Assembly: GCA_022843605.1 (NCBI GenBank)
Contig: JALHNI010000020.1
Location: 1 to 64,000, forward strand
Reading direction: 5' to 3'
Length of the DNA stretch: 64,000 nucleotides
DNA from: Bryobacter sp.
GTDB lineage: Bacteria; Acidobacteriota; Terriglobia; Bryobacterales; Bryobacteraceae
In this document: in pieces, positions 1 to 11,145 of the stretch
Layout: every line of letters starts with the position of its first letter
Numbering within the stretch: position 1 is the stretch's first letter
Position numbers and translations under genes: made by a program
Notes under the pieces: generated by a model
The model's database searches: none
Told to the model about the DNA's origin: nothing
What the model saw: the letters and a program-made list of their open reading frames with translations, nothing else

Positions 1-36
1 GCGCTTTCCAGCGGCCCGCTAAATTACAATAGAGGC

Positions 37-939
37 TTGTCCGACCTCGTCCAAATCGCTGAGGCGCGTCCGCGCCTGCCGGAATGGCTGCGTCATGGCC
101 AGACCCACTTTGAGTCCGTCACGAACTTGAAGGCCGATCTGCGGCGTCTCAATCTGCACACGGTCTGCGAGTCCGCCCGCTGCCCGAACATCCACGAATG
201 CTTTAACCGCGGGGCCGCCACCTTCATGATTCTGGGTAACCTCTGCACCCGGGGTTGTGGCTTCTGTTCCGTGCCGAAGGCCAATCCGCGCAAGGTCCAG
301 TTCGAACTTGACCCGGAAGAGCCCGAGAACGTCGCACGTATGGCCGCGGCGCTTCACTGCCGGTATGTAGTGATCACTTCCGTCAATCGCGACGAACTTC
401 CAGACGGCGGCTCACACCATTGGGCGGAAACGGTCCGCGCGGTGCGGCGCGCGCTGCCTGAAGCCCGCGTCGAAGTACTCACCCCGGACTTTAACGGCGA
501 CCACAATGCCGTGGCCCGCGTCCTCGATGCCGGTCCCCACGTTTACAACCACAATATGGAGACCGTCTCCCGCCTCTATCGCCGCGTCCGGCCGCAAGCT
601 AACTACGCCCAGTCGCTAGAGGTTCTGCGCTTCGCCAAACAGTACCGTCCCGAGGCGATCACCAAATCCGGCTTAATGGTCGGGCTGGGTGAGACGCCGG
701 ACGAGGTTCACGCCTTGCTCCAGGACCTGCGACAGCAAGGCCACGCCGACGTCGCCACCATCGGCCAATATCTGCAGCCCACGCGGCGCAACATGCCGGT
801 GAAGAAGTACGTCACGCCCGCTGAATTCGATGCCTTCCGCGACCACGGACTCGGCCTCGGCTTCAAAATGGTCTTTTCCGGTCCGCTGGTCCGCAGTTCC
901 TACATGGCGGATATGGTGAGCGACGAGGCCAGTAAGTAG
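37..939 (+). CDS. lipA: Lipoyl synthase
   Basis: This radical-SAM enzyme inserts two sulfurs into octanoyl groups on E2/H proteins to make lipoyl cofactor in the cytoplasm. Both iron-sulfur cluster motifs are visible: the LipA-specific C44-x4-C49-x5-C55 and the radical-SAM C70-x3-C74-x2-C77. The conserved RSSY ligand motif lies near the C-terminus. The 300-aa length fits the family. The start is TTG at 37, the first in-frame start after the short upstream region and well placed relative to the first domain. lnt follows with no gap, so the two are probably co-transcribed. Confidence 0.97.
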   Translation: MSDLVQIAEARPRLPEWLRHGQTHFESVTNLKADLRRLNLHTVCESARCPNIHECFNRGAATFMILGNLCTRGCGFCSVPKANPRKVQFELDPEEPENVARMAAALHCRYVVITSVNRDELPDGGSHHWAETVRAVRRALPEARVEVLTPDFNGDHNAVARVLDAGPHVYNHNMETVSRLYRRVRPQANYAQSLEVLRFAKQYRPEAITKSGLMVGLGETPDEVHALLQDLRQQGHADVATIGQYLQPTRRNMPVKKYVTPAEFDAFRDHGLGLGFKMVFSGPLVRSSYMADMVSDEASK

Positions 940-2337
940 GTGCTGTGGGCCGTTCTGTCTGCGGCGCTTCTCGTCGCGATCCATGCCGGATTCCCGCTCG
1001 CCGCTCCGCTGGCGCTGCTCCCGTTGCTGTGGGCGATTCCGCAGGGGAAGGCCTTTCGACTCGGTTGGCTGACCGGCACGCTGCAGTGGGGCGGCATCTG
1101 CTACTGGATTGAGGGCACCCTTGCCCGTCATGGCGGACTGGATCCGTGGCTCGCCTGGCTCGCGCTGATTCTCTTCAGCCTTGCGAAAGGACTGCACACC
1201 GCCGTCTTCGCCTGGGCGGCGCGACCGCTGTTGAAGCACGCGCTCTGGGGCCCCGTTGCGATCGCCGCCCTGTGGGCCGGCCTGGAGCGCACGCATGGTG
1301 ACCTGGGCTTTGCATGGCTTACCCTGGGCAACGCCGGCATCAATGCTGCCTGGTTGACGCGCCTCGCGCCCTTCACCGGCGTCTACGGCATCTCGTTCCT
1401 CTTCGCGCTGACGGCCGCCGCCCTTCTCGCCGCCCGTCAGGACCGCCGCGCCCTCGCATGGCTCGCCCTGTGGGCGTTGCCGGTCGTCCTGCCGGCGTTG
1501 CAGGAGAAACCGGCCGATCAGCGGGCCGTCGCCGTCCAACCGAATTTCGACGAAGAAAACCCGCCGCGTGATCCCTACTTCCCGCTGTTCGATCTTTCCG
1601 GCCAAGGCCTGCGCGCCGCCGGCCAGAAGGCGCAAGCCGTCATCTGGCCTGAGGTCCCCGTTGGCGTCTACTACGACACTGACCTAGCCTTCCGCCTCGC
1701 CGCCAACCGCTTCTCCCGCGATACCCAAGCCCCGCTGATTCTGGGCAGTGTCGCCTTCGCCAAGCCTGGCGCACCCCGCAACTCTGCCCAGTTCATCGAC
1801 GCTCAAGGCAATGTCGCCGCCCGCTACGACAAGGTCAACCTCGTTCCGTTCGGCGAGTTCGTCCCCTGGCCCTTTGGTCTTCTCGTGGAGAAAGTCTCCA
1901 CCGAAGCCGGAACCTTTACGCCGGGCGACCGGGTAGTAGTGAACGGCCCCTGGGGCGCGTTTATCTGCTACGAATCCGCGTTTCCGCACTTTGTCCGCCA
2001 GTTCACCACGCAGGGCGCACAGGTGCTGGTGAACCTGACCAATGATGGCTACTTCGCACGCTCCGCCGCGCGCGAGCAGCATGTCTCGCTCGCCCGCATG
2101 CGCGCGGTCGAGAATGGCCGCTGGCTCTTGCGTGTCACCAACGACGGCTACACCATGTCGATCTCGTCCAGCGGCCGCATCGCGACGCAGGCCCCCGCTT
2201 ACCAAGCCACTGCGGCAGTGCTGCCCTTCGCTTTCGAAAAAGGCCTGACTTTCTACGCTAGGTTCGGGGACTGGTTCGCCTGGCTGTGCCTCGCGGCCGG
2301 TTTGGTGGCCGTCGTCTACGCCCGCTTGAAATCTTAG
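940..2337 (+). CDS. lnt: Apolipoprotein N-acyltransferase
   Basis: This inner-membrane enzyme adds the third acyl chain to the N-terminal cysteine of lipoproteins. The N-terminal ~180 residues hold several hydrophobic helices. The C-terminal part is a nitrilase-fold domain with the expected catalytic triad: E238 (in WPEVP), K298 (in YDKVNLVPFGE) and C343 (in ICYES). The GTG start at 940 directly follows the lipA stop. At 465 residues it is slightly shorter than the roughly 510 of E. coli Lnt but appears complete. Confidence 0.95.
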   Translation: MLWAVLSAALLVAIHAGFPLAAPLALLPLLWAIPQGKAFRLGWLTGTLQWGGICYWIEGTLARHGGLDPWLAWLALILFSLAKGLHTAVFAWAARPLLKHALWGPVAIAALWAGLERTHGDLGFAWLTLGNAGINAAWLTRLAPFTGVYGISFLFALTAAALLAARQDRRALAWLALWALPVVLPALQEKPADQRAVAVQPNFDEENPPRDPYFPLFDLSGQGLRAAGQKAQAVIWPEVPVGVYYDTDLAFRLAANRFSRDTQAPLILGSVAFAKPGAPRNSAQFIDAQGNVAARYDKVNLVPFGEFVPWPFGLLVEKVSTEAGTFTPGDRVVVNGPWGAFICYESAFPHFVRQFTTQGAQVLVNLTNDGYFARSAAREQHVSLARMRAVENGRWLLRVTNDGYTMSISSSGRIATQAPAYQATAAVLPFAFEKGLTFYARFGDWFAWLCLAAGLVAVVYARLKS

Positions 2338-2374
2338 CCGCTCGTAGCCACGGGCATGTGATACACCTACGAAG

Positions 2375-3946
2375 ATGTCGCAACAGAAGATCTTCGATGT
2401 GGTTGTCGTGGGTTCCGGCCCTTCGGGGGGCACGCTCGCCGCGCGACTGGCCCGCCAGGGCGTCGACGTGGCCCTGGTGGAGGGTGGGCCGAAACTAAAC
2501 ACCCGCACCGACTTCAACACCCACGCCATGCCCTACGAGTTTGCCAACCGGCACATCCCGACCATGAAGCCCGGCAAGCCCGGCATGGACTCGCAGCGGA
2601 CGCGCGGCGCCGGCGGCAAATCCCAAACCTGGAATGCCGTCGCCTGGCGTTTCTCGCAACGCGACTTCAAAGGCAAGGATTGGGACGACGGCGCCGGCGA
2701 AAACTGGCCCATCGATTATGCGGATCTGGCCCCGCACTACGACAGCGTTGAACGCGAAGTCGGCGTCTGCGGCAATCTGGACGGCCTCACCGATCTTCCG
2801 GACGGCATCTTTCTGCCGCCGGTGCCGCTCAAGTGCAGCGACGTTCTGCTGCAACGCGGCGCCGCGAAACTGGGTGTCAAGGTGATTCACGTGCGAAAGG
2901 CGACGTTGACTAAGCCCAAGTCCGGCCGGCCAGCGTGCCACTATTGCGGTAACTGCATGGCCGGCTGCGATGTCGCCGCCAAGTACAACTCTTACGACGT
3001 GCACATCATTCCCGCGATGCGCCAATCCGGCAAGTTGACCTTGTTCACCGACACGCTGGCCCGCGAGGTGATGCTTTCTCCGGAGAACAAGGTCACCGGA
3101 GTCGCCACCATCGACCGCGTGACGAAACAGCAAGGCGAAGTGCGCGGCCGCTCCGTCGTAGTTTCCTGTGCCTGCGTCCAAAGCGTGGGCCTGCTGCAGA
3201 TGTCCAAGTCGCGACGCTATCCAACCGGGCTCGCGAATTCAAGCGGCCACCTCGGCCAGCACTTCATCCCGCATTTCACCGGCGGCATCGAGTTCCTGCT
3301 CACCCAGTTGAAGGGCAAGCCGGTGGGCAACGACGAAGGCTTTCTGGATCACGCCTATCAGCCCTCGTTCATGCATACCCGCACCCGCCCCTATGCCCGC
3401 AGCTTCGGCGCGCAGTTCGGTTACCAGAACCGGCGCGGGATCGGCTGGGCCCGGCGTTTTTCCGGCTTTGGCGCTGACTTCAAGAACGCCGTCAAAGCCG
3501 CCTATCCGGCCTACGTCGTCTGGTCCCCGTACGGCGAGAAGATTCCCGATGGCCGTAGCCGTATCTTCCTGGATGAGAAGAACCTGGATGCCTGGGGCTT
3601 GCCCGAGGTCCGGCGGGAACTCAACTGGAGCGACAACGACTGGAAGATCTTCAACGACATGACGAACTGGGGGCGCGAAATCGTGCGCGCCTCGGGCGGC
3701 GAAATTCTCGAGGTGGCGACCGAACCGCGGCCGAACCATGAACTCGGCGGCTGCCGCATGGGCAGCGATCCCAAGAGCAGCGTCGTTGACCGGAACTGCC
3801 GTACTCACGACGTCGACAACCTCTACGTTGTCGATGGCAGTGTCTTCCCCTCGGCTTCCGAAAAGAATCCGACACACACCATGATGGCGCTGGCGGCGCG
3901 TACTGCCGATCATCTGGCTGGCCGCTTGAAGAAGGGAGAACTCTAA
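2375..3946 (+). CDS. GMC-family FAD oxidoreductase (gluconate 2-dehydrogenase large-subunit-like)
   Basis: This is an FAD-dependent alcohol or sugar oxidoreductase of the glucose-methanol-choline family. A dinucleotide-binding GSGPSG lies at residues 13-18, followed by an ARLARQGVDVALVEGG helix-strand. The C-terminal GMC signature includes HELGGCRMG and NPTHTMMALA. A four-cysteine cluster, C188, C191, C194 and C198, sits mid-protein, as in gluconate-dehydrogenase-type GMC proteins. It overlaps the next gene by one base (TAATG), and that partner is a subunit-3-like protein, so the two probably form a periplasmic dehydrogenase exported together. No cytochrome c subunit gene is adjacent. The sugar or alcohol substrate is unknown. 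Confidence 0.88.
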   Translation: MSQQKIFDVVVVGSGPSGGTLAARLARQGVDVALVEGGPKLNTRTDFNTHAMPYEFANRHIPTMKPGKPGMDSQRTRGAGGKSQTWNAVAWRFSQRDFKGKDWDDGAGENWPIDYADLAPHYDSVEREVGVCGNLDGLTDLPDGIFLPPVPLKCSDVLLQRGAAKLGVKVIHVRKATLTKPKSGRPACHYCGNCMAGCDVAAKYNSYDVHIIPAMRQSGKLTLFTDTLAREVMLSPENKVTGVATIDRVTKQQGEVRGRSVVVSCACVQSVGLLQMSKSRRYPTGLANSSGHLGQHFIPHFTGGIEFLLTQLKGKPVGNDEGFLDHAYQPSFMHTRTRPYARSFGAQFGYQNRRGIGWARRFSGFGADFKNAVKAAYPAYVVWSPYGEKIPDGRSRIFLDEKNLDAWGLPEVRRELNWSDNDWKIFNDMTNWGREIVRASGGEILEVATEPRPNHELGGCRMGSDPKSSVVDRNCRTHDVDNLYVVDGSVFPSASEKNPTHTMMALAARTADHLAGRLKKGEL

Positions 3947-4500
3947 TGGCTGAACGCCGCGAGACACTCAAGATCATTGGCGCTATCAGCGCGACCTGCA
4001 CTTTCCCGTACACCGGTAACGAACTGTACGGCCAACACGCTGACCCTCATGCCGGGCACGCCTCCGGCAAGCAGGCTTCCACCGGCCCGCGCAAGTTCTT
4101 CACTGAGGCCGAGTTCGCCCTGCTTTCGAAGCTGACCGACCTCATTATTCCGGACACCGACACGCCGGGCGCCGTGAAGGCTGGCGTGCCCGGCTATATT
4201 GATCTGGTGGTGGACGCCAACCCCGAGCATCGCAAGGTAATGCGGGAGGGCTTGGCCTGGCTGCAGGCGCAAGGCTTCGCCGCGATGGACCAACCGCGCC
4301 AGGTAGCCCTGCTGATGCCGCTCTCCGAAGTTCTTGACAAGGGCCGGGTGAAGACCCTGCCGGAGCGCTTCTTTCGCCTCGCCAAGAACCTCACCTGCGA
4401 CGGCTACTTCACCTCGCAGATCGGCATGAGCGAAACGCTGGGATTTAAAGGCGGCAGCATGATGGCCAACTATCCCTCCTGCGAGATTCCAGAACACTAA
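3946..4500 (+). CDS. Gluconate 2-dehydrogenase subunit 3-family protein, Tat-type signal
   Basis: This is a small 184-aa partner of the GMC oxidoreductase, overlapping its stop by one base. The N-terminus carries a twin-arginine-like ERRETLKIIGA motif followed by a short hydrophobic stretch, consistent with Tat export. By family precedent it would carry the folded FAD subunit out of the cytoplasm, since the large subunit shows no signal of its own. The core (about residues 45-170) is predicted alpha-helical and contains PDTDTPGA, typical of this family. The family call is by sequence resemblance, not by catalytic residues. Confidence 0.82.
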   Translation: MAERRETLKIIGAISATCTFPYTGNELYGQHADPHAGHASGKQASTGPRKFFTEAEFALLSKLTDLIIPDTDTPGAVKAGVPGYIDLVVDANPEHRKVMREGLAWLQAQGFAAMDQPRQVALLMPLSEVLDKGRVKTLPERFFRLAKNLTCDGYFTSQIGMSETLGFKGGSMMANYPSCEIPEH

Positions 4501-4536
4501 AGCGCGCGTCGTCTGGATTGCATAGAATGGCTGCTC

Positions 4537-6144
4537 ATGAAGCACCTACTCCGGACCCTGTTTGTCCTCCCGCTGACGCTCCCCTCTGCGGCTGCGCAGT
4601 TGTTGCCCGGCTTTGTGGATCCGGAGCCGGTTCTGCGGGCGGCCACGCAAGCGATCGGCGCGGACAAGCTTCGGTGCGTCACGTTGTCCGGCACGGGCTA
4701 CGCGGGCATGGTGGGCCAACAGCGCGAGTCCGGCTGGAACATCGATTGGCCGCGCGGCGAAGCCCTCGCCAACTATCAGCGCACCATGAACTGGGAGGCG
4801 CAGACTTCGAAAGAAGAGTTCGACCGTAAGCCCGGGCTGAACCCCGCTTCCTGGAAGTACGGCACCGGCTGGAAGGGCGGGACGCCTCTGCAGCAGCATT
4901 CCCGGCAAACTTTCGCCGTCAACGGCAGGCACGGCTGGCACCACGATGGTCCCGCGGGCCCGCCCATCGCCGCCCGGCCCGAAGACGCCGAGCGCTGGCA
5001 CCTCGATCTCTGGATGAATCCACATGGCTTCCTCAAAGCAGCCCGTCTGCCCGGAGCCAATCCCAAAGCGGTCTGGCGCTGGGAACTGGGCGAGAGCGGC
5101 CGCGATGGCCACACCGTTGCGCCGGAACGCGTCACCGTAGTCTCCATCACGGTCCTCGGCAAGTATCGCGTCGACGCCACCATCAACAAGGAGAACCTGC
5201 TGCAGCGGATTCACACTTGGGTGCCGGACCCGGTGCTCGGCGACATGAACTACGAGCATGAATTCACCAACGATACCTACATCTCGCTGGGCAACGGCAT
5301 CCGCTTTCCCACCGTCTGGCACCATCACGACGGTTGGGACGACAACTTCGGCGCCCAAGCGGTCACCGCCGGCCACAACGGCTTCGGCGGCGATTTCGGG
5401 CGCGTGATGGCGAACGTCTGTCCCGATCCGCTCGCCGTCCCGGCATCGGTGCGCCAAGCTACTTTTCCGACTACGGTGACCACCCAGAAGCTCGCTGAAG
5501 GTGTGTACCTGTTCGGCGGCGCTTCGCACAACAGTGTCGCGGTCGAGTTCAAGGACTATATCGCCGTCGTCGAAGCGCCTCTGGACGAGCGGCGCAATCT
5601 CGCCGTCATCGAGGCGATCGTCAAGCTGATTCCCAACAAGCCGATTCGCTTCCTGGTGAACACGCATCAGCACTTTGACCACATTGGCGGCTTGCGCACT
5701 TACATGCACATCGGCGCCACCATCATCACCCACTGGAAGAACCTGGCGTTTTACACGCGCGATGTTCTCAACTACGCGCCCCGCATGCTGGAGCCGGACA
5801 TGCTCTCACTCTGGCCACCCACCGAGGTCGCTGAAGGCTACCAGTATGAGACCGTGCGCGAAAACTACGTGCTCAGCGACGGCCGCCGGCAAATGCATAT
5901 CTCCTACGTGCAGCCCTTGGCGCATGTGGAAGGCATGTTGCTGGCTTATCTGCCGAACGAAAAAATCGTCATCGAAGCCGACCTGTACGACGGTGGTACG
6001 GTCACCGCCACCGCAGCCAATCAGGCGCTAAAGCGCCATGTGCAAAGGCTCGGGCTCGACGTCGTCACCATCGCCCCCATTCACGGACGTCCCGTCGCCT
6101 GGAACGACTTCCTGAAGCTCGTCGGCGGATCTACGCGCGACTGA
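4537..6144 (+). CDS. Secreted metallo-beta-lactamase-fold hydrolase
   Basis: This exported protein has a Sec signal peptide (residues 1-21, ending SAAAQ). The first ~310 residues have no recognised domain. They are followed by an MBL domain with the metal motif H377-x-H379-x-D381-H382 and further candidate ligands in [16 protein letters not shown] and the terminal PIHGRPV. It is probably a periplasmic metal-dependent hydrolase, and the substrate cannot be read from the sequence. The 535-aa length reflects the extra N-terminal region. Its 3' end overlaps the convergent DUF1552 gene by 14 bases. Confidence 0.87.
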   Translation: MKHLLRTLFVLPLTLPSAAAQLLPGFVDPEPVLRAATQAIGADKLRCVTLSGTGYAGMVGQQRESGWNIDWPRGEALANYQRTMNWEAQTSKEEFDRKPGLNPASWKYGTGWKGGTPLQQHSRQTFAVNGRHGWHHDGPAGPPIAARPEDAERWHLDLWMNPHGFLKAARLPGANPKAVWRWELGESGRDGHTVAPERVTVVSITVLGKYRVDATINKENLLQRIHTWVPDPVLGDMNYEHEFTNDTYISLGNGIRFPTVWHHHDGWDDNFGAQAVTAGHNGFGGDFGRVMANVCPDPLAVPASVRQATFPTTVTTQKLAEGVYLFGGASHNSVAVEFKDYIAVVEAPLDERRNLAVIEAIVKLIPNKPIRFLVNTHQHFDHIGGLRTYMHIGATIITHWKNLAFYTRDVLNYAPRMLEPDMLSLWPPTEVAEGYQYETVRENYVLSDGRRQMHISYVQPLAHVEGMLLAYLPNEKIVIEADLYDGGTVTATAANQALKRHVQRLGLDVVTIAPIHGRPVAWNDFLKLVGGSTRD

Positions 6145-7468
6145 ACACCGGGCTGGTAACCGTGCTGGTGCTATCGGAGAAGCTCTCTTGCTCGATACCC
6201 ATCGAGCGGAGAATGCTCAGGTAGACATTGGACATGCGCGTCTCGCCGCTGCGCCAGTATTGGCCATGCTTCAGGCCCATGTTGGCTCCACCGGCGATCA
6301 GCGTCGGAAGATTGCGCGAGGTATGCGTCGTGCTGGCGCCGCTGCCAAACAGCACGATCGTGTTGTCGAGCACACTGCCGTTGCGATCCTGATAGCTGTT
6401 CATCCGTTTAAAGAAATGCGCAATCTGTTCGCTGAGGAAGCGGTCATACTTGGCGAACTGCAATTGGCCTTCTTTGTCCGTCGCGTGCGATAGGTTATGG
6501 TGCGTCTTCGAGAGGCCCAACTTCAGCGGGAACGTATCGCTGATGCCCATGCCGTCTTCGCGATTCAACATGAATGCGACCGAACGCGTAATGTCCGCGT
6601 CGAACGCCAGCGCGATCAAGTCAAACATCGTACGGTAGTACTCGGCCGGCTCGCCTTCTGACGACGCGTCGAGATTCAGATGCGAGTAGTCCTGCTTCTT
6701 CAGCGGGATGTCGATCCAGCGTTCGGAGGCGATCAGACGGCTCTCCACTTCGTTCAGGGACGTCAGGTACTGGTCCATCCGCTCACGGTCGCCCTTACCG
6801 AGTTGCTGGTCGAGCGAACGAGCGCTTTCCACTACGGCGTCCACCAGCTTGATGCGCCGTTGCAGTTTCTCGTGTTCCGACTTCAGCGACGAATTGTCTC
6901 CGCGGAACAGGCGATCAAAAATGCGGCGGGGGCTGTTCTCCGCCGGGATCGGCCGGCCTTCCAGGCTGTAGGAGATCGTGCCCGTGCGCGATAGGAAACC
7001 CGTGCCGGCGTCGATCGAGAGCACCAGGGAAGGCTGGCGGCAATGCTGCTTCGTGTGCAGCGCGACCATCTGATCGAGCCCCACCGAGTTAAACGTGCCG
7101 GGCTTCGGATTGTGCAACGGCGCACCGGTCAGCCACATATCGGAACAGAGATGCGGATCCGCCTTCGGCCCACTCGGGTGGTACAAGCCGCCCATGAAGC
7201 TCAGTTGCTTACGGAAAGGGCTGAACGGCTCGGTCGATTTGCCGAACACGAAGCCGTCGTTGTTCTTCGCCGTCGGAAACCAGCTCCACTCTTCCAGTCC
7301 ATGCTCCGCGCGCGGCAGCGACATGCCGTTGGCCGTATAAAGGGCACAGAAGCGGCGAGGTGCCTGCGCGGTTACCTCCGCTCCCATAGCGTCGAGTACG
7401 GGTAGGGCGAGGGCGACGCCCCCCATCCCAGTGAGGAATGCGCGGCGGTCAAGTTGACGAGTGCTCAT
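6131..7468 (-). CDS. DUF1552 domain protein, Tat-exported
   Basis: This 445-aa protein belongs to the DUF1552 family, which is abundant in planctomycetes and acidobacteria and usually sits beside DUF1592 c-heme proteins, as here (24 bases downstream of 7493-11089). The N-terminus has a Tat-like signal ([11 protein letters not shown], then a hydrophobic stretch ending DAMGA). Family members resemble DUF1501 and sulfatase-like alkaline-phosphatase folds. The residues ALYTANGMS and GSGASTTH match the family pattern. No biochemical role is established, and function is unknown beyond co-occurrence with secreted cytochrome-like proteins. Confidence 0.85.
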   Translation of the reverse strand: MSTRQLDRRAFLTGMGGVALALPVLDAMGAEVTAQAPRRFCALYTANGMSLPRAEHGLEEWSWFPTAKNNDGFVFGKSTEPFSPFRKQLSFMGGLYHPSGPKADPHLCSDMWLTGAPLHNPKPGTFNSVGLDQMVALHTKQHCRQPSLVLSIDAGTGFLSRTGTISYSLEGRPIPAENSPRRIFDRLFRGDNSSLKSEHEKLQRRIKLVDAVVESARSLDQQLGKGDRERMDQYLTSLNEVESRLIASERWIDIPLKKQDYSHLNLDASSEGEPAEYYRTMFDLIALAFDADITRSVAFMLNREDGMGISDTFPLKLGLSKTHHNLSHATDKEGQLQFAKYDRFLSEQIAHFFKRMNSYQDRNGSVLDNTIVLFGSGASTTHTSRNLPTLIAGGANMGLKHGQYWRSGETRMSNVYLSILRSMGIEQESFSDSTSTVTSPVFSRA

Positions 7469-7492
7469 CTGAATCTCCGTGACTGAATTCTA

Positions 7493-10400
7493 CTATTTTT
7501 CGAGGAAGAATTTACTGCTAACCACATAACGGACCATATCTTTCATGCGATAGCCCGTCGGTTTCAACTTGAGCGCGTCTTTTTTCAGGAAGCTCAGTTC
7601 GTTGTAGGTCAGATTGCGGCCGCAGGAATAGGTCGCCAGATGCTTCAAGACGCTGAACGCCACCTGGTCGATCCGATCTTCGCCGAGATAGCGCTTCAAG
7701 TCGTAGATGCCCGAAACCTCGGTCTTGTCGGGCAGTTGGGAACGCGCATCGACCGGTTGCTGCTTCATGCGGCCACCGGCATCGAACTCTTCCAGGGCGA
7801 CGCCCCAGGGATCGATCTTCGCGTGGCACTGCTGACAGCCCGGCTGATTACGATGCTGCTCCAGACGCTGGCGCAACGTCAGGTTCTGGGCGTCCTCGCT
7901 TAAAGCCGGCACGTTCGGCGGCGGTGCCGGTGGCGGCTCGGCGATGATTTTGCGCGCAAGCCAGGCTCCACGTTTCACCGGGTTCGATTCGCGGCCGTCC
8001 GACAATCCCGCCATCAAAGCCGCCTGAGTCAACACGCCACCCAACTCGCGACGTCCGTGCGGGATCGCCACGTACTTCAAACCGCTCTCCGTCTTCTCGC
8101 CCAGATCGTAGTACGTCGCCACCGCCTCGTTGGCGACCACGAAGTCGGAGGAGATCAGATTCCGCACCGGCAAGTTGTTCCGAATCAGATACTCCACAAA
8201 CTGGATCGGCTCCTGCCGTAAGTGCACGCGCGTATCGCGCGTCAGCTTAGGGAAACGTTTGCGATCCGGCTCCAGCACGCTGAACTTGTCCAGGCTCAGC
8301 CATTGCGACGTGAACTCGCGGCTGAACTCCGAGAAACGCGGACTCGCGACCATGCGGTCCACTTCCGCATCCAACCGGCTCTGCAAGGTTCCGGCAGCGG
8401 CGAGGTTCAGCGTCGTGCGATCCGGCGGACCGTTCCACAAAAAGTAAGAGAGCTTCGAAGCCAGTTCGTGGTTGTCGATCGGCTCTGGCTTCGGCGTCCG
8501 GCTCACCTCCGCCAGGAAGAGGAACTGCGGCGACGTCAAGACGACCTGCAACGCATCCTTCACGCTACCTTCGAAATTCTTGCTCGCCGCAAACGACTTC
8601 TGAAAGACGCTCATCAGCGCCGTCGTCTCACTGGCCGTCACCGGCCGGCGGTATGCGCGCTTCGCGAAGCGCGTAATAATCTCGCGCGCATAGGCGGGAC
8701 GATCCTCTTTGCGGGCAAAGTCGACGAAAATGTTGCGATGCGACGGCGGCGGCCAGCTCTCATAGAAGGGCCCTTCGAACTCCACCGAACGTACCTGAAG
8801 CCGCGGGATATCGCGTCCGTCTGTATACTCGCTGCGCACGGCGATCTCGCGGAAGCCCGCCAGATAGTTCACGTTGTCCTTCTCGACGTCCGGGCTGGGG
8901 TAGTTCCGAATCGCACCTTCGAATACCAGCTTCGTCGGCTGACTGCTGGAAACCGCTTGCGCGGTCCCGACCGGGGCGAACGTACTGCCGCAGTCGCGGC
9001 GCAATCCCAGATGAACGCCAACGCGAGGCGATCGTTTCTCGAAGGCCAGAAAGCTTTGCGTCACCTTGCTCGCGGCCGTCAATGGCGTGAACACCACCCG
9101 GTCCAGTTCCGCCACGCCCGCGTACTCCGCACTCAGCGGCAGGGCACCGGCTTCCAACCGTACGGCCAGGAAGGCGGGTTGCTCCAGCTTGCCGATGAAG
9201 CGGCGATCGCCCAGCGCCAACGTTAACTCTTGCGGCTTCTCCGCGGGCGGGGCGACCGCAAACTGACGGCCCGGATCGACCAGACCTTGAATCTCCGCCT
9301 CGCCGAGTGCTCGCCGATAGAGCCGCACTTCGTCGAGCTCGCCTTTGAAGAGCGACGGACCGGCGATGTGCCCCAGGCGCAAATCCGCCTTCGGGTTATC
9401 TAGATTCAGCCGACCCACCTCACCCTTGGCCACCGGATAGCCGTTCACATAAAGCTTCGTTTCTTTCGTGCCACGCCGCACCACGGCGGCGACATGCTGC
9501 CATGCGTTCGCCCGAATCACTCCTGGGCCGGACGCGACGTTGCCATTCGGCTGATCGTTCGGCCCGGTCGTTTCCAGGCGCAGCACGCCCTTGTCGTTCG
9601 GCGTCTCGAAGGACCAGCCATAATTGCCGCGCGATCCCAGACTGACAATGCCGCCGCGCCGCAATTGCTCAGGATGAATCCACGCCGCCACTGTAAAGTC
9701 GCCTTCGCCCACCGCCACCGTCTCGTTCCGCGGCACCACGACGGTATCGCCCTCTCCGTCCAGCGACACAGCCTTGCCAAATGGCGAGTCCACGATCTTG
9801 GCATCGCCTTCCAGGCGACCGGACGCTTGGCCGTCGAACGACCAATGGCCCGAGAGACTCTCGGTTAGCCGGGACGGATCCGCTGCCGGCAACTTGCCGC
9901 GCTCGGCCGGGTAAACGTTTACCTGATAGACGCCCGCCTTCGGGATCGTCACATTGCGTGCCGCCTTCAGATCCACCGCGATGGCGGATTCCGCCTTCTG
10001 TGCCACGGCGCCGGGATCGAGTAGTAAACCGTCGTTGTACTTGGAGGCCATCACCGTCACCCGGAAACGGCCGTGGTCCGGCAGTTCACGCAGCGAAATC
10101 TTGAAATTGGCCTTGGGCCCGTAAGTGCCGTCACCCTCGAACAGCTCATCGTTCGGAATCGCCGGCCGCAGTAAGAGTCCGCCGGGCACGGTGCTATAGG
10201 CGCTCCCCTTGGGATAGCCCATGCTGCCCCGCATACACGCAAACACCGCGTGGTAGATGCTGTCGAAGTCTCGCCATCCGCGCACCGTGTCATTGCCGGC
10301 GTAGCCCTCGATAAAGCGATACTTGGTGCGCATGAAGTCCGGCTCAAAGGCAAACGGCTTCTTCGCGGTCAACTGCGTCACCGTGAAGTCCTTGTTCTCC

Positions 10401-11089
10401 AGTAGCAGACTGTTTGCTCCCAGAATCAACTGCTCGGGCAGTGGTTGTGGGTTAACTGACTCGCCGAAATCAACGCGAAAATTCTGAATCGACGGCTTCG
10501 ACTTCGGGTCGACGATGGACCGGCTCAGCGCCTTGTCCGCGATCTCCAAGTAAGCTTCCAGCAGCAAGGGCGACAACTGCAGCGTGTCTTTGTTATTCAC
10601 AAAGCCGTCACTCGAAACTGCGTCTGGCGGAACGGTATCGGTAACGTCGTCTTCGAGCCCCAGCAGGTCACGCAGCGTGTTGCGATACTGCGCCACCGTC
10701 AAGCGCCGAACGACGCCGTTCTTGGGCGACGGGCGCAAACGCGCGACTTCCAGTGCCTTCGTAATCCAGGCCACCGTCTGTTGGCGCTCCGCCGCGGAGG
10801 GCTGCGGCAGGCCCTTGGGCGGCATCGTTCCGTTCTCCACGCGATGCCGGATTCCTTCCCACAGCCGAATGTGACGATCGTCCAGCGAGGTATCGAGGTG
10901 ATCGACGCGCACCCCGGCCACCATGTTGTCGGCGTTGTGGCACTGCGCACAGTTCTTCTGCAGAAACGGCTTCACCTGCTCGGCGAAGACGGGATCGACT
11001 GCCGGCGTGGGCTCCGTGGACTGAGGGGTCCAGAACGTCCAAGCCATCCCAGCCAGGGAGAACAAAAGCCAAAAATTCCGTGAAGTCAT
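7493..11089 (-). CDS. Large secreted c-heme protein with DUF1587/1592/1588/1595/1585-type domains and a LamG insert
   Basis: This 1198-aa exported protein has an N-terminal hydrophobic signal segment (residues ~6-20). A c-type heme motif C47-AQ-C50-H51 lies in a PSCyt1-like region and a second CQQCH near residue 1107. Between them come the DUF1587 region ([15 protein letters not shown]), a LamG/concanavalin-like domain at about 430-610 ([38 protein letters not shown]), and a C-terminal DUF1592/1588/1585 block. Such proteins are common in planctomycetes and acidobacteria. Roles in extracellular carbohydrate breakdown or electron transfer are suggested but unproven. LamG suggests glycan binding. 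It is probably co-transcribed with the downstream DUF1552 gene. Confidence 0.86.
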   Translation of the reverse strand: MTSRNFWLLFSLAGMAWTFWTPQSTEPTPAVDPVFAEQVKPFLQKNCAQCHNADNMVAGVRVDHLDTSLDDRHIRLWEGIRHRVENGTMPPKGLPQPSAAERQQTVAWITKALEVARLRPSPKNGVVRRLTVAQYRNTLRDLLGLEDDVTDTVPPDAVSSDGFVNNKDTLQLSPLLLEAYLEIADKALSRSIVDPKSKPSIQNFRVDFGESVNPQPLPEQLILGANSLLLENKDFTVTQLTAKKPFAFEPDFMRTKYRFIEGYAGNDTVRGWRDFDSIYHAVFACMRGSMGYPKGSAYSTVPGGLLLRPAIPNDELFEGDGTYGPKANFKISLRELPDHGRFRVTVMASKYNDGLLLDPGAVAQKAESAIAVDLKAARNVTIPKAGVYQVNVYPAERGKLPAADPSRLTESLSGHWSFDGQASGRLEGDAKIVDSPFGKAVSLDGEGDTVVVPRNETVAVGEGDFTVAAWIHPEQLRRGGIVSLGSRGNYGWSFETPNDKGVLRLETTGPNDQPNGNVASGPGVIRANAWQHVAAVVRRGTKETKLYVNGYPVAKGEVGRLNLDNPKADLRLGHIAGPSLFKGELDEVRLYRRALGEAEIQGLVDPGRQFAVAPPAEKPQELTLALGDRRFIGKLEQPAFLAVRLEAGALPLSAEYAGVAELDRVVFTPLTAASKVTQSFLAFEKRSPRVGVHLGLRRDCGSTFAPVGTAQAVSSSQPTKLVFEGAIRNYPSPDVEKDNVNYLAGFREIAVRSEYTDGRDIPRLQVRSVEFEGPFYESWPPPSHRNIFVDFARKEDRPAYAREIITRFAKRAYRRPVTASETTALMSVFQKSFAASKNFEGSVKDALQVVLTSPQFLFLAEVSRTPKPEPIDNHELASKLSYFLWNGPPDRTTLNLAAAGTLQSRLDAEVDRMVASPRFSEFSREFTSQWLSLDKFSVLEPDRKRFPKLTRDTRVHLRQEPIQFVEYLIRNNLPVRNLISSDFVVANEAVATYYDLGEKTESGLKYVAIPHGRRELGGVLTQAALMAGLSDGRESNPVKRGAWLARKIIAEPPPAPPPNVPALSEDAQNLTLRQRLEQHRNQPGCQQCHAKIDPWGVALEEFDAGGRMKQQPVDARSQLPDKTEVSGIYDLKRYLGEDRIDQVAFSVLKHLATYSCGRNLTYNELSFLKKDALKLKPTGYRMKDMVRYVVSSKFFLEK

Positions 11090-11145
11090 ATGGAGAAGGC
11101 GACTTCAATGCTATCACTGCTGGAAGTCCAGTTAAAGGCCTTCCG

